Below, piece after piece: positions 33,283 through 41,697 of a DNA stretch of 64,000 bases. The first letter of the stretch is position 1; every line of letters begins with the position of its first letter. The stretch is taken from positions 1 through 64,000 of the forward strand of contig CAJTUE010000010.1 in the NCBI GenBank assembly GCA_910579775.1, in the 5' to 3' direction. This DNA is from an uncultured Oscillospiraceae bacterium (GTDB lineage: Bacteria > Bacillota > Clostridia > Oscillospirales > Oscillospiraceae). Both the position numbers and the translations under genes were made by a program. The notes under the pieces were generated by a model, which saw only the letters and a list, made by a program, of their open reading frames with translations, was not told where the DNA came from and did not search any database.

Positions 33283-34503
33283 ATGGCAAACAAGGACATC
33301 AAGAAGGTCGTTCTGGCCTATTCGGGCGGTCTGGACACCTCTATTATCATTCCGTGGCTCAAGGAAAACTACAACGATCCCGAGATCATTGCAGTTTCCG
33401 GCGACGTAGGACAGGGTACAGAGCTGGACGGACTGGAGGAGAAGGCCATCAAGACAGGGGCGTCCAAGCTCTACATCGAGGACCTCACCGACGTGATGGT
33501 GGATGAGGTCATCATCCCCTCTATGATGATGGGGGCTAAGTATGAGGACTATCTGCTGGGCACCGCCTTTGCCCGGCCGGTGATCGCCAAGCGGCTGGTG
33601 GAGATCGCCCTCAAGGAGGGGGCGGACGCCATCTGCCACGGCTGCACGGGCAAGGGGAACGACCAGGTGCGTTTCGAGTTGGCCATCAAGCGGTACGCGC
33701 CGGGGATGAAGATCATCGCCCCCTGGCGGGAATGGGACATCAAGGGCCGGGATGAGGAGATCGACTACGCCGAGGCCCACGATGTGCCCCTGAAGATCAG
33801 CCGGGAGACCAACTACTCCAAGGACAAGAACCTGTGGCACCTGAGCCATGAGGGATTGGACCTGGAGGACCCGGCCAACGAGCCCCAGTATGACAAGCCC
33901 GGTTTTTTGGAGATGGGGGTCTCTCCCATCATGGCGCCGGACAAAGCGACCTATGTGACCATCGACTTTGTCAAGGGGGTTCCCACCGCTGTGGACGGGG
34001 TGGAAATGAAGGCTAGCGATATCATCCGCAAGCTCAATGAGCTGGGCGGAAAGAACGGCATTGGACTTTTGGACATCGTAGAGAACCGGCTGGTGGGTAT
34101 GAAGGACCGGGGGGTGTATGAGACCCCCGGCGGCACCATCCTCTACCGCGCCCACGAGGTGCTGGAGATGATCACCCTGGACAAGGACACCAAGCACATG
34201 AAGACCAAGCTGGCGGTGGATTTCGCCGATCTGGTCTATAACGGCAAGTGGTTTACCCCCCTGCGGGAGGCGCTCAGCGCCTTTGCCCTGGATACCCAGA
34301 AGCACGTTACCGGGCAGGTGAAGCTGAAGCTCTACAAGGGCAACATCATCACCGCCGGAGTGACCAGCTCGGAGACCTTGTATTCCGAGAGCTTGGTGAC
34401 CTTTGAGGAGAGCGACTACGACCAGAAGGACTCTCAGGGCTTTATCAACCTCTGGGGCCTGCCCGACACGGTGCAGGCGCTGAGAGAGCAAGGGAAGCTG
34501 TAA
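33283..34503 (+). CDS. argG: Argininosuccinate synthase
   Basis: 406 residues. Joins citrulline and aspartate with ATP. The ATP-pyrophosphatase loop AYSGGLDTS is at residues 12-20, and CHGCTGKGNDQVRFE and LAIKRYAPGMKIIAPWREW are family signatures. Full length, with TAGGAGG before the ATG. First gene of the arginine operon, about 140 bp after its promoter and a leader terminator. Confidence 0.98.
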   Translation: MANKDIKKVVLAYSGGLDTSIIIPWLKENYNDPEIIAVSGDVGQGTELDGLEEKAIKTGASKLYIEDLTDVMVDEVIIPSMMMGAKYEDYLLGTAFARPVIAKRLVEIALKEGADAICHGCTGKGNDQVRFELAIKRYAPGMKIIAPWREWDIKGRDEEIDYAEAHDVPLKISRETNYSKDKNLWHLSHEGLDLEDPANEPQYDKPGFLEMGVSPIMAPDKATYVTIDFVKGVPTAVDGVEMKASDIIRKLNELGGKNGIGLLDIVENRLVGMKDRGVYETPGGTILYRAHEVLEMITLDKDTKHMKTKLAVDFADLVYNGKWFTPLREALSAFALDTQKHVTGQVKLKLYKGNIITAGVTSSETLYSESLVTFEESDYDQKDSQGFINLWGLPDTVQALREQGKL

Positions 34504-34590
34504 TCGTGCGGGCGGGGCAAGCCCCGCCCCTACGGACACGTACGTTACCATAAGCGATGTAGGGGAGGGGCTTGCCCCGCCCGGAACAAG
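34503..34590. repeat. Intergenic double-hairpin repeat, family A (copy 3)
   Basis: GGGCGGGGCAAGCCCCGCCC then CTACGG, a 25-base spacer, and GTAGGGGAGGGGCTTGCC then CCGCCC. An imperfect inverted repeat made of two hairpins, in the argG-argH gap; nearly identical to the copy at 45650. Confidence 0.8.
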
Positions 34591-34601
34591 GAGCGATTTC
34601 C

Positions 34602-35993
34602 ATGAAATTATGGGCTGGCCGTTTTCAAAAGGAAACGGATGGGCTGGTGAACGACTTTAACTCGTCCATTTCTTTTGACGCGCGGCTTTACAAGCAGGAT
34701 ATTGAGGGTTCCATCGCCCACGCCACCATGCTAGGGAAGCAGGGCATTATTGAGGCGCATGAGGCAGAAAAGATCATCGACGGACTCAAGGCCATCCTCC
34801 GGGATATCGAGGCGGGGGAGGCCGAGCTGACCGAGGACAGCGAGGACATCCACATGAATGTGGAGCGGCTGCTCACCGAGCGCATCGGAGACACGGGCAA
34901 GAGGCTCCACACCGGTCGGTCACGCAACGATCAGGTGGCGGTGGATTTCCGCATGTTCGTCCGTGCCGAGATCCCGGAGATCAAGGGGCAGATCCTGGCG
35001 CTGGAGACCGTCTTGGCAAACAAGGCCAAAGCCCATGTGGAGACGGTGATGCCCGGGTATACCCATATGCAGCGGGCCCAGCCCACTACCTTTGCCCACG
35101 TGCTCATGGCCTACGCCAACATGTTCCGCCGGGACGTGACCCGGTTGGAGGATTGTCTGGCGCGTCTGGACGAGTGCCCTCTGGGGGCGGGTGCGCTGGC
35201 GACCTCTACATACCCGGTGGACCGGTTTGAGACCGCCAAGCTCCTGGGCTTTTCCAGGCCCATGGATAACTCTATGGATGCGGTGTCCGACCGGGACTTC
35301 GCCTTGGAGTTGTTATCCGACCTGTCTATTTTGATGACCCACCTCTCCCGTTTTGCAGAAGAAATTATTCTGTGGTGCTCGTGGGAGTTTAAGTTTGCCG
35401 AGTTGGATGACGCATACTCCACCGGTTCGTCCATCATGCCCCAGAAGAAGAACCCCGACGTGGCTGAGCTGGTGCGGGGCAAGGCGGGGCGGGTATACGG
35501 CTCCCTCATCACCCTGTTGACAGTGATGAAGGGCCTTCCTCTGGCCTATAACAAGGATATGCAGGAGGACAAGGAGCCGGTGTTCGACGCCATCGACACG
35601 GTGAAGCTCTGCCTCCCGGTGTTTGCCGCCATGGTGGACACCCTCACCATCCTGCCCCGCAACATGGAGCGGGCGGCCCAGGTGGGCTTCATCAACGCCA
35701 CCGACTGCGCCGACTATCTGGTCAAAAAGGGCCTGCCCTTCCGAGACGCCTATATGATCGTGGGGCGGTTGGTCAATCTCTGCACCAAGAGCGGAGACAC
35801 GCTGGACACCCTCACTCTGCGGGATTTCCGGGCCATCTCCAAGTTGTTTGACGCTGACGTGTATCAGGCCCTTCAGCTCAAGACCTGCGTCAACCAGCGC
35901 AAGGTCTACGGCGGGCCGTCCAGGGAGAGCGTGGAGCGGCAGATCGCCAATTTGGAAGAATTTGTCGCCGCCCACCTGGGCACGGAGGGTTGA
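34602..35993 (+). CDS. argH: Argininosuccinate lyase
   Basis: 463 residues of the fumarase/aspartase superfamily. Splits argininosuccinate into arginine and fumarate. The signature GSSIMPQKKNPDVAELVRG is near residue 280 and TGRSRNDQVA near 110. ATG chosen after AAGGAGCG (MKLWAGRF). It lies behind argG with a repeat element between, and is followed 3 bp later by a PAS-domain gene. Confidence 0.98.
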   Translation: MKLWAGRFQKETDGLVNDFNSSISFDARLYKQDIEGSIAHATMLGKQGIIEAHEAEKIIDGLKAILRDIEAGEAELTEDSEDIHMNVERLLTERIGDTGKRLHTGRSRNDQVAVDFRMFVRAEIPEIKGQILALETVLANKAKAHVETVMPGYTHMQRAQPTTFAHVLMAYANMFRRDVTRLEDCLARLDECPLGAGALATSTYPVDRFETAKLLGFSRPMDNSMDAVSDRDFALELLSDLSILMTHLSRFAEEIILWCSWEFKFAELDDAYSTGSSIMPQKKNPDVAELVRGKAGRVYGSLITLLTVMKGLPLAYNKDMQEDKEPVFDAIDTVKLCLPVFAAMVDTLTILPRNMERAAQVGFINATDCADYLVKKGLPFRDAYMIVGRLVNLCTKSGDTLDTLTLRDFRAISKLFDADVYQALQLKTCVNQRKVYGGPSRESVERQIANLEEFVAAHLGTEG

Positions 35994-35996
35994 GGA

Positions 35997-36374
35997 ATGG
36001 AGCTGTCGGCTTTGTTTAAAAGTGTGTTGGAGCAGGACCGCGCCGCTATTGTGCTGTGTGACCTGCAACACACTATTGTATATATGAACCCAGCCGCCAC
36101 CGCCCGGTATGCCAACCGGGGCGGGGCGGCGCTGGTGGGCAGGAGCCTGCTGGACTGCCACGGCCCGGCCTCCAACGCCATGATCGAGCGGGTGGCGGCA
36201 TGGTTCGCGGCGGACCGGAGCCACAACATCATCTACACCTACCGCAACGAGAAGGAAAACAAGGACGTTTACATGGTGGCCCTGCGGGCAGATGACGGAA
36301 CGCTGATCGGCTACTATGAAAAACATGAATACCGTGCCCCGGAGACCATGGCGCTCTACGATTTTGGGGACTGA
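35997..36374 (+). CDS. Small PAS-domain protein in the arginine operon
   Basis: 125 residues consisting of a single PAS fold: AAIVLCDLQHTIVYMNPAAT, then GGAALVGRSLLDCH and a closing DGTLIGYYEKHEYR strand. No kinase, GGDEF or HTH output domain is attached. It starts 3 bp after argH and ends 15 bp before argC, so it is co-translated with the biosynthetic genes. It may bind a small ligand or heme, or modulate a partner enzyme; this is inference only. Confidence 0.75.
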   Translation: MELSALFKSVLEQDRAAIVLCDLQHTIVYMNPAATARYANRGGAALVGRSLLDCHGPASNAMIERVAAWFAADRSHNIIYTYRNEKENKDVYMVALRADDGTLIGYYEKHEYRAPETMALYDFGD

Positions 36375-36389
36375 CAGGGGGGAGTGCGC

Positions 36390-37328
36390 GTGAGCAAGCC
36401 CAAGGTATATATCGACGGGCAGGCGGGGACCACGGGACTGCAAATTTATGAGCGTTTGCAGGTCCGGGAGGACATCGACCTGCTGGTCATCGACGCGGAC
36501 AAGCGCAAGGACGCCGCCGCCCGGCGGGAATGCCTCAACGAGGCGGATCTGACCATCTTGTGCCTCCCCGATGAGGCGGCCCGGGAGGCGGTGGCCCTTA
36601 TCCAAAACGACCGCACCCGGGTCATCGATTGCTCCACCGCCCACCGGACCGCAGAGGGGTGGACGTATGGCCTGCCAGAGCTTTGGAAGCACCGGGAAAA
36701 AATCGTCTCCGCCAAGCGGGTGGCTAATCCGGGCTGCTACGCCACCGGAGCTATTGTCCTGCTTCGGCCCCTGATAAGGGCAGGCTTTCTGGGGGCGGAC
36801 TACCCTGTCGCCATCCACGCCCTGTCGGGGTACACCGGGGGCGGGAACAAAGCCATCGGGCAATATGAGGCGGAGGACCGGCCCGCGGAACTTTCCAGCC
36901 CCCGGCACTATGCCCTGGGCCTTTCCCACAAGCACATCCCCGAGATCATGGCCCAGACGGGGCTTCACCGCAAGCCCATCTTCTGTCCCATCATCTGTGA
37001 CCATCCCCAGGGGATGGTGGTGGCGGTCCCCCTGTTTTTGTCCTGGATGGGCGGGGTAGACCAAAGGCTCCTGCGCTCGTGCTACCAGCGGTATTATGAG
37101 GGGGAAAGGCTGGTTGACTTGGCCCCCGAGACCGTTCCTGAGAGCGGCTTTTTGGGCAGTAACACCTTTGCAGGGCGGGACGACCTGGAGATCGTTTTGC
37201 AGGGGAACGAGGAACAGGCGGTGGCCCTGGCCCGGTTCGACAACCTGGGCAAGGGAGCTTCCGGCGCGGCGGTGCAGAACATGAACCTGATGTTGGGCTT
37301 TGAAGAGACCAAGGGCCTGAATTTGTGA
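36390..37328 (+). CDS. argC: N-acetyl-gamma-glutamyl-phosphate reductase (type 2)
   Basis: 312 residues, the shorter type 2 form. Reduces N-acetylglutamyl phosphate to the semialdehyde with NADPH. N-terminal GQAGTTGLQIYERL is the dinucleotide-binding start, and the catalytic Cys lies in NPGCYATGAI. Of two in-frame GTGs, the second was chosen because GGGGGGAG lies 5 bases upstream. Confidence 0.94.
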   Translation: MSKPKVYIDGQAGTTGLQIYERLQVREDIDLLVIDADKRKDAAARRECLNEADLTILCLPDEAAREAVALIQNDRTRVIDCSTAHRTAEGWTYGLPELWKHREKIVSAKRVANPGCYATGAIVLLRPLIRAGFLGADYPVAIHALSGYTGGGNKAIGQYEAEDRPAELSSPRHYALGLSHKHIPEIMAQTGLHRKPIFCPIICDHPQGMVVAVPLFLSWMGGVDQRLLRSCYQRYYEGERLVDLAPETVPESGFLGSNTFAGRDDLEIVLQGNEEQAVALARFDNLGKGASGAAVQNMNLMLGFEETKGLNL

Positions 37329-37329
37329 T

Positions 37330-37400
37330 TGGCAACGGCCCGATGGGGACATCGGGCCCTATGGGACGAATGTAGGGCGTGACCACCGGCCACGCCGGGA
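37330..37400. repeat. Intergenic double-hairpin repeat, family A (copy 4, variant)
   Basis: GGCCCGATGGGGACATCGGGCC then CTATGG, spacer, GTAGGGCGTG and CGGCCACGCC hairpin. Same plan (hairpin, CTA, spacer, GTAGGG, hairpin) as copies at 34503 and 45650 with altered stems; argC-argJ gap. Confidence 0.5.
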
Positions 37401-37419
37401 ACAGGAGGAAAACAAGGGT

Positions 37420-38649
37420 ATGATAAAGGAGATCGTCGGCGGCGTGTGTGCCGCCAAGGGCTTTTCCGCCGGGGGAGTCCATTGCGGTGTGAAGGAGGGC
37501 TCGGACCCCGCCAAGAAGGATCTGGCCCTGATCCTGTCCGAGGTGGAGTGTCAGGCGGCGGCAGTGTACACCACAAACCGGGTGAAGGCCGCACCCATCT
37601 ACGTTACCATGGAGCATCTGGAGGACGGGGTGTGCCGGGGGATCATCGCCAACTCGGGCAACGCCAACGCCTGCGCCCCAGAGAGCCATGAAAATGCTCT
37701 GGAGATGTGTACCATGGCGGCTACGGCTACCGGGCTGAAGGCCCAGGACTTCCTTGTGGCCTCTACCGGAGTCATCGGTCAGACTATCCGTCTGGCTCCT
37801 ATCCAGGCAGGGCTACCCGGGCTGGCAAAGGAACTGGCTCGCAGTGCGGACGCCTCCGATGCGGCGGCGCAGGCCATCATGACCACTGACACGGTGAAAA
37901 AGGAAGTCGCGGTGGAGGTGGAGATCGACGGTAAGACTGTCACCGTCGGCGCCATTGCTAAGGGCAGCGGCATGATCCACCCCAACATGGGAACCATGCT
38001 CTGCTTCATTACCACCGACTGCGCCATCACCCATGAGATGCTCCAGGACGCGCTCCATGAGATCGTCCCCCGCACCTTCAACCGGGTCACCGTGGACGGG
38101 GACACCTCCACCAACGATATGTGTGTGGTGCTGGCCAACGGTTTGGCAGGCAACGAACAGATCGAGTGGAAGGATGAGGACTACACCGCCTTTGCAGCGG
38201 CGTTGCGGGCGGTGTGTGAGACGCTTGCCCGAGCCATTGCCGCCGACGGGGAGGGGGCCAGTCGGCTCGTCACCTGCATCGTCCACCACGCGAGAAGCGA
38301 AGAGAGCGCCGAGCGCCTTGCTAAGGCGGTGGTGGGGTCCGCTCTGGTCAAGGCGGCCATGTTTGGCGCCGACGCCAACTGGGGACGGGTTTTATGCGCC
38401 ATGGGCTATTCCAAGGCTCCCTTCCGTCCTGAGTATGTGGATATCCGCTTCACCTCCGCCGCCGGGACGGTGGCGGTGTGCGAGAAGGGTACAGGGCTGG
38501 CCTTTGACGAAGACTTGGCCAAAAAGGTGCTCACCCAAGAGGAGGTCATTATTGACGTGTGCCTCAATGAGGGTCAGGAAATGGCCACCTGCTGGGGCTG
38601 CGACCTCACTTACGATTACGTAAAGATTAATGGAGATTACCGCACATGA
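37420..38649 (+). CDS. argJ: Glutamate N-acetyltransferase / amino-acid acetyltransferase
   Basis: 409 residues. Moves the acetyl group from acetylornithine to glutamate, closing the acetyl cycle, and in the bifunctional form also uses acetyl-CoA. The self-cleavage site is in GSGMIHPNMGTMLCFITTD; the Thr of GTML would start the beta chain. ANSGNANAC near residue 75 is a family mark. The stop overlaps the argB start by 4 bases. With no separate argA seen, ArgJ may start the pathway. Confidence 0.97.
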   Translation: MIKEIVGGVCAAKGFSAGGVHCGVKEGSDPAKKDLALILSEVECQAAAVYTTNRVKAAPIYVTMEHLEDGVCRGIIANSGNANACAPESHENALEMCTMAATATGLKAQDFLVASTGVIGQTIRLAPIQAGLPGLAKELARSADASDAAAQAIMTTDTVKKEVAVEVEIDGKTVTVGAIAKGSGMIHPNMGTMLCFITTDCAITHEMLQDALHEIVPRTFNRVTVDGDTSTNDMCVVLANGLAGNEQIEWKDEDYTAFAAALRAVCETLARAIAADGEGASRLVTCIVHHARSEESAERLAKAVVGSALVKAAMFGADANWGRVLCAMGYSKAPFRPEYVDIRFTSAAGTVAVCEKGTGLAFDEDLAKKVLTQEEVIIDVCLNEGQEMATCWGCDLTYDYVKINGDYRT

Positions 38650-39503
38650 GTGACTTTTCTAATATGGATCGGGCGCAGGTGTTGGTGGAGGCCCTGCCCT
38701 ATATCCAGAGCTTCAACGGCAAGACCATCGTGGTGAAATACGGCGGCAACGCCATGGTATCCGACGAGCTGCGAGCAGCGGTCATTTCGGACATCGTTTT
38801 GCTGTCTCTTATCGGGGTGCGCGTTGTGGTGGTCCACGGTGGTGGGCCGGAGATCTCCGCCATGCTGAAGAAGATCGGGAAAGAGTCCAAATTTGAGGAC
38901 GGCCTGCGGGTCACGGACGCGGAGACCATGGACGTTGTTCAACAGGTGCTGTGCGGCAAGGTGAACAAGGACTTGGTGGCGACCCTCAACCGCACCGGCG
39001 GCAAGGCTATCGGCCTTTGCGGCATGGACGGGGGCCTGTTCCAGGCGGTGAAGCTGGACGAGAAGTACGGGCGGGTGGGCAGCATCGTTCAGGTGGAGCC
39101 CGCCGCCGTAGCCGACTGCCTCAACGCGGGGTATGTCCCAGTGGTGTCCACGGTGGCCCAGGGGACGGACGAGGCGGTGGCATACAACGTTAATGCGGAC
39201 ACTGCCGCCGCCAAGCTGGCCATCGCCCTGGGAGCGGAGAAACTGATCCTGCTCACTGACGTGCGCGGCCTGCTCCGGGACCCCAAGGACGAGAATACTT
39301 TGATTCCTACCCTCCATCCCTCCGATGTGCCCGGCCTCATTAAGGACGGGGTCATTCAGGGGGGGATGATCCCCAAGGTGGACTGCTGCGTAGAGGCGGT
39401 GCGCTCGGGGGTGCGGGGGGCGCATATTCTGGACGGGCGCATTCCCCACAGCATTCTCATTGAAATGCTGTCCAACGCCGGCGTCGGCACCATGATCCAG
39501 TAA
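38646..39503 (+). CDS. argB: Acetylglutamate kinase
   Basis: 285 residues. Phosphorylates N-acetylglutamate. The ATP-binding VVKYGGNAM and VVHGGGPEIS motifs are near residues 28-65, and LTDVRGLL near 205. The C-terminal region with VDCCVEAVRSGVRGAHILDG is the part that in arginine-sensitive kinases contributes to feedback inhibition. Start in an ATGA overlap with argJ. Confidence 0.98.
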   Translation: MSDFSNMDRAQVLVEALPYIQSFNGKTIVVKYGGNAMVSDELRAAVISDIVLLSLIGVRVVVVHGGGPEISAMLKKIGKESKFEDGLRVTDAETMDVVQQVLCGKVNKDLVATLNRTGGKAIGLCGMDGGLFQAVKLDEKYGRVGSIVQVEPAAVADCLNAGYVPVVSTVAQGTDEAVAYNVNADTAAAKLAIALGAEKLILLTDVRGLLRDPKDENTLIPTLHPSDVPGLIKDGVIQGGMIPKVDCCVEAVRSGVRGAHILDGRIPHSILIEMLSNAGVGTMIQ

Positions 39504-39516
39504 GGAGGGACCACAG

Positions 39517-40713
39517 ATGGACTTCAAGACGTTGGAGGCTCTGGACAAGCAATATGTGATGCAGACCTATGCCCGCTTCCCGGTGGCCTTTGACCACGGA
39601 AGCGGCGCGACCCTTTATGACGTGGACGGGAAGGAGTATATCGACTTTTCCTCCGGCATCGGGGTCAATTCTCTGGGCTACGGCAGCGAGGATTGGGTCA
39701 ACGCCATCGCCCAGCAGATCGTAAAGCTGGGCCACGTGTCCAACCTCTTTTACACTGCGCCCTATGTGGAGCTTGCTCGGACGCTGGTGGAGCGGGCGGG
39801 GATGAGTAACGCATTTTTTGCCAACTCCGGTGCGGAGGCCAACGAGGGCATGATCAAGCTGGCCCGGAAGTACTCCTTTGATAAGTACGGCAAGGGCCGG
39901 GGGACCATCCTCACTCTGCGCCAGTCCTTCCACGGCCGCACCATCACCACTCTGTCCGCCACGGGGCAGGACGTGTTTCACAATTACTTCTTTCCCTTCA
40001 ACGAGGGCTTTCGGTACGCCGGACCTACCATGGAGGGGGTTGCGGAGGTGGCGGGCCACGATGTGTGCGCGGTGATGCTGGAACTTGTCCAGGGGGAGGG
40101 CGGCGTCCGTCCCATGGACCGGGCCTTTGTACACGATCTGGCGGTGCTGTGCGCCGAGCGGGACTGGCTGCTGCTCATCGACGAGGTGCAGACCGGAGTC
40201 GGGCGGACAGGGACCCTGTTTGCCTACCAGCAATACGGCGTCCTCCCCGACGCGGTGTCCTTTGCCAAGGGGATTGCCGGGGGCCTGCCCTTTGGCGGGA
40301 TGATGGCAAACGAGAAGTGCCGGGAGGTGCTCACAGCGGGGACCCACGCCACCACCTTTGGCGGCAACCCCGTGTGCGCCGCCGCAGCCAAGGCGGTGCT
40401 GGACGCCCTGGATGAGACGTTTTTGGCCCATGTGAAGGAAAAAGGCGACTATTTACGCACCCGCATTGACGGTCTGCAATTGCCCGGCCTGGGCGGGAGC
40501 CGGGGCCTGGGCCTGATGATCGGCATTGAGGTGGCGGAGGGCTATGAGAACAAGACGCTGGCCCGCAAGCTGTTGGAAAACGGCCTGGTGGTCCTCACCG
40601 CCGGAGGCAACGTCCTGCGTCTGCTGCCGCCCCTGACCATCACCAAAGAAGAGATGGATAAGGGCCTGGCGATCTTGCAGAAGACGCTGGAAAATAAGGA
40701 GGAACAGGCATGA
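39517..40713 (+). CDS. argD: Acetylornithine aminotransferase
   Basis: 398 residues, class III PLP-dependent aminotransferase. GSGATLYDVDGKEYIDFSSG opens the family pattern; the PLP lysine is in SFAKGIAGGLPFGG and the preceding LLIDEVQTGVGRTG carries the Asp. It makes acetylornithine from the semialdehyde using glutamate. AAGGAGG before ATG; ATGA overlap with argF. Confidence 0.97.
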   Translation: MDFKTLEALDKQYVMQTYARFPVAFDHGSGATLYDVDGKEYIDFSSGIGVNSLGYGSEDWVNAIAQQIVKLGHVSNLFYTAPYVELARTLVERAGMSNAFFANSGAEANEGMIKLARKYSFDKYGKGRGTILTLRQSFHGRTITTLSATGQDVFHNYFFPFNEGFRYAGPTMEGVAEVAGHDVCAVMLELVQGEGGVRPMDRAFVHDLAVLCAERDWLLLIDEVQTGVGRTGTLFAYQQYGVLPDAVSFAKGIAGGLPFGGMMANEKCREVLTAGTHATTFGGNPVCAAAAKAVLDALDETFLAHVKEKGDYLRTRIDGLQLPGLGGSRGLGLMIGIEVAEGYENKTLARKLLENGLVVLTAGGNVLRLLPPLTITKEEMDKGLAILQKTLENKEEQA

Positions 40714-41639
40714 AGAAGGACCTTTTGAAGCTGCTGGATCTGTCCAGAGAAGACATTTTGCACATCCTGGACACCGCCGACCAGATGAAGTACAGCCTTA
40801 AGCACAACATCCCCCACCGGGCGCTGGAGGGCAAGACGCTGGCTATGATCTTTGAGAAGAACTCCACCCGCACCCGGGTGTCCTTCGAAACGGGGATGTA
40901 CCAATTGGGCGGCCACGCCCTCTTTCTCTCGGGCAAGGAGAGCCAGATCGGCCGGGGGGAGCCTATTGAGGACACCGCCCGCGTCCTCTCCCGCTACTGC
41001 GACGGCATCATGATCCGCACCTACGCCCAGGACGAGGTGGAGACCTTGGCACAGTACGCCTCCATCCCCGTGATCAACGGCCTTACTGACTTTGCCCACC
41101 CCTGCCAGGTGCTGGCTGACCTGATGACCGTCCGGGAGAAGCTGACGAGGCTGGAGGGGCTGAAGCTCACCTTCATCGGTGACGGCAACAACATGGCAAA
41201 TTCTCTCATTGTGGGCGCTTTGAAGTGCGGAATGAAGGCCGCTGTGGCCTGCCCCGAGGGCTACGACCCCGACCCCGCCGTGCTGGACTTTGCCAAGGGT
41301 TTTGGTAGTGATTTTACCCTTTGCCGCGACCCCAAGGAGGCCGCCGCGGACGCCGACGTGATCGTCACCGATGTTTGGGCCTCCATGGGTCAGGAAGAAG
41401 AAAAGGCCAAGCGGGAGAAGTCCTTTGCCGGAGCGTATCAGGTCAACGACGGCCTGATGAACCTGGCCCACGAGGGCTGTATGGTGCAGCACTGTCTGCC
41501 CGCCCACCGGGGAGAGGAGATCACTGCCGAGGTCTTTGAAGCCCACGCCGACGAAATTTTTGAAGAGGCGGAGAACCGCCTCCACGCCCAAAAGGCGGTC
41601 ATGGCCCTGCTCATGGGCAGTCAGGGGCAGAGGGCTTAA
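40710..41639 (+). CDS. argF: Ornithine carbamoyltransferase
   Basis: 309 residues. Makes citrulline from ornithine and carbamoyl phosphate. The carbamoyl-phosphate loop NSTRTRVSFE, the HPCQVLADL and the ornithine-side HCLPAHRGEE motifs are all present. Last gene of the operon; no carAB follows, so carbamoyl phosphate comes from genes elsewhere. A strong terminator follows. Confidence 0.97.
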   Translation: MKKDLLKLLDLSREDILHILDTADQMKYSLKHNIPHRALEGKTLAMIFEKNSTRTRVSFETGMYQLGGHALFLSGKESQIGRGEPIEDTARVLSRYCDGIMIRTYAQDEVETLAQYASIPVINGLTDFAHPCQVLADLMTVREKLTRLEGLKLTFIGDGNNMANSLIVGALKCGMKAAVACPEGYDPDPAVLDFAKGFGSDFTLCRDPKEAAADADVIVTDVWASMGQEEEKAKREKSFAGAYQVNDGLMNLAHEGCMVQHCLPAHRGEEITAEVFEAHADEIFEEAENRLHAQKAVMALLMGSQGQRA

Positions 41640-41650
41640 AGGTACATACA

Positions 41651-41690
41651 AGAAGAGCGGTTCGGAAATATCCGAACCGCTCTTTCTTTC
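41651..41690. terminator. Bidirectional terminator after argF
   Basis: AAGAGCGGTTCGGA / TCCGAACCGCTCTT with an AATA loop and a TTTCTTTC tail. Shared by the converging EF-G-like gene. Confidence 0.92.
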
Positions 41691-41697
41691 TATGCGC

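Noticed and set aside
35313..37352. Minus-strand ORF of 679 codons across argH, the PAS gene and argC
   Set aside because: Crosses three well-supported genes and resembles no protein family.
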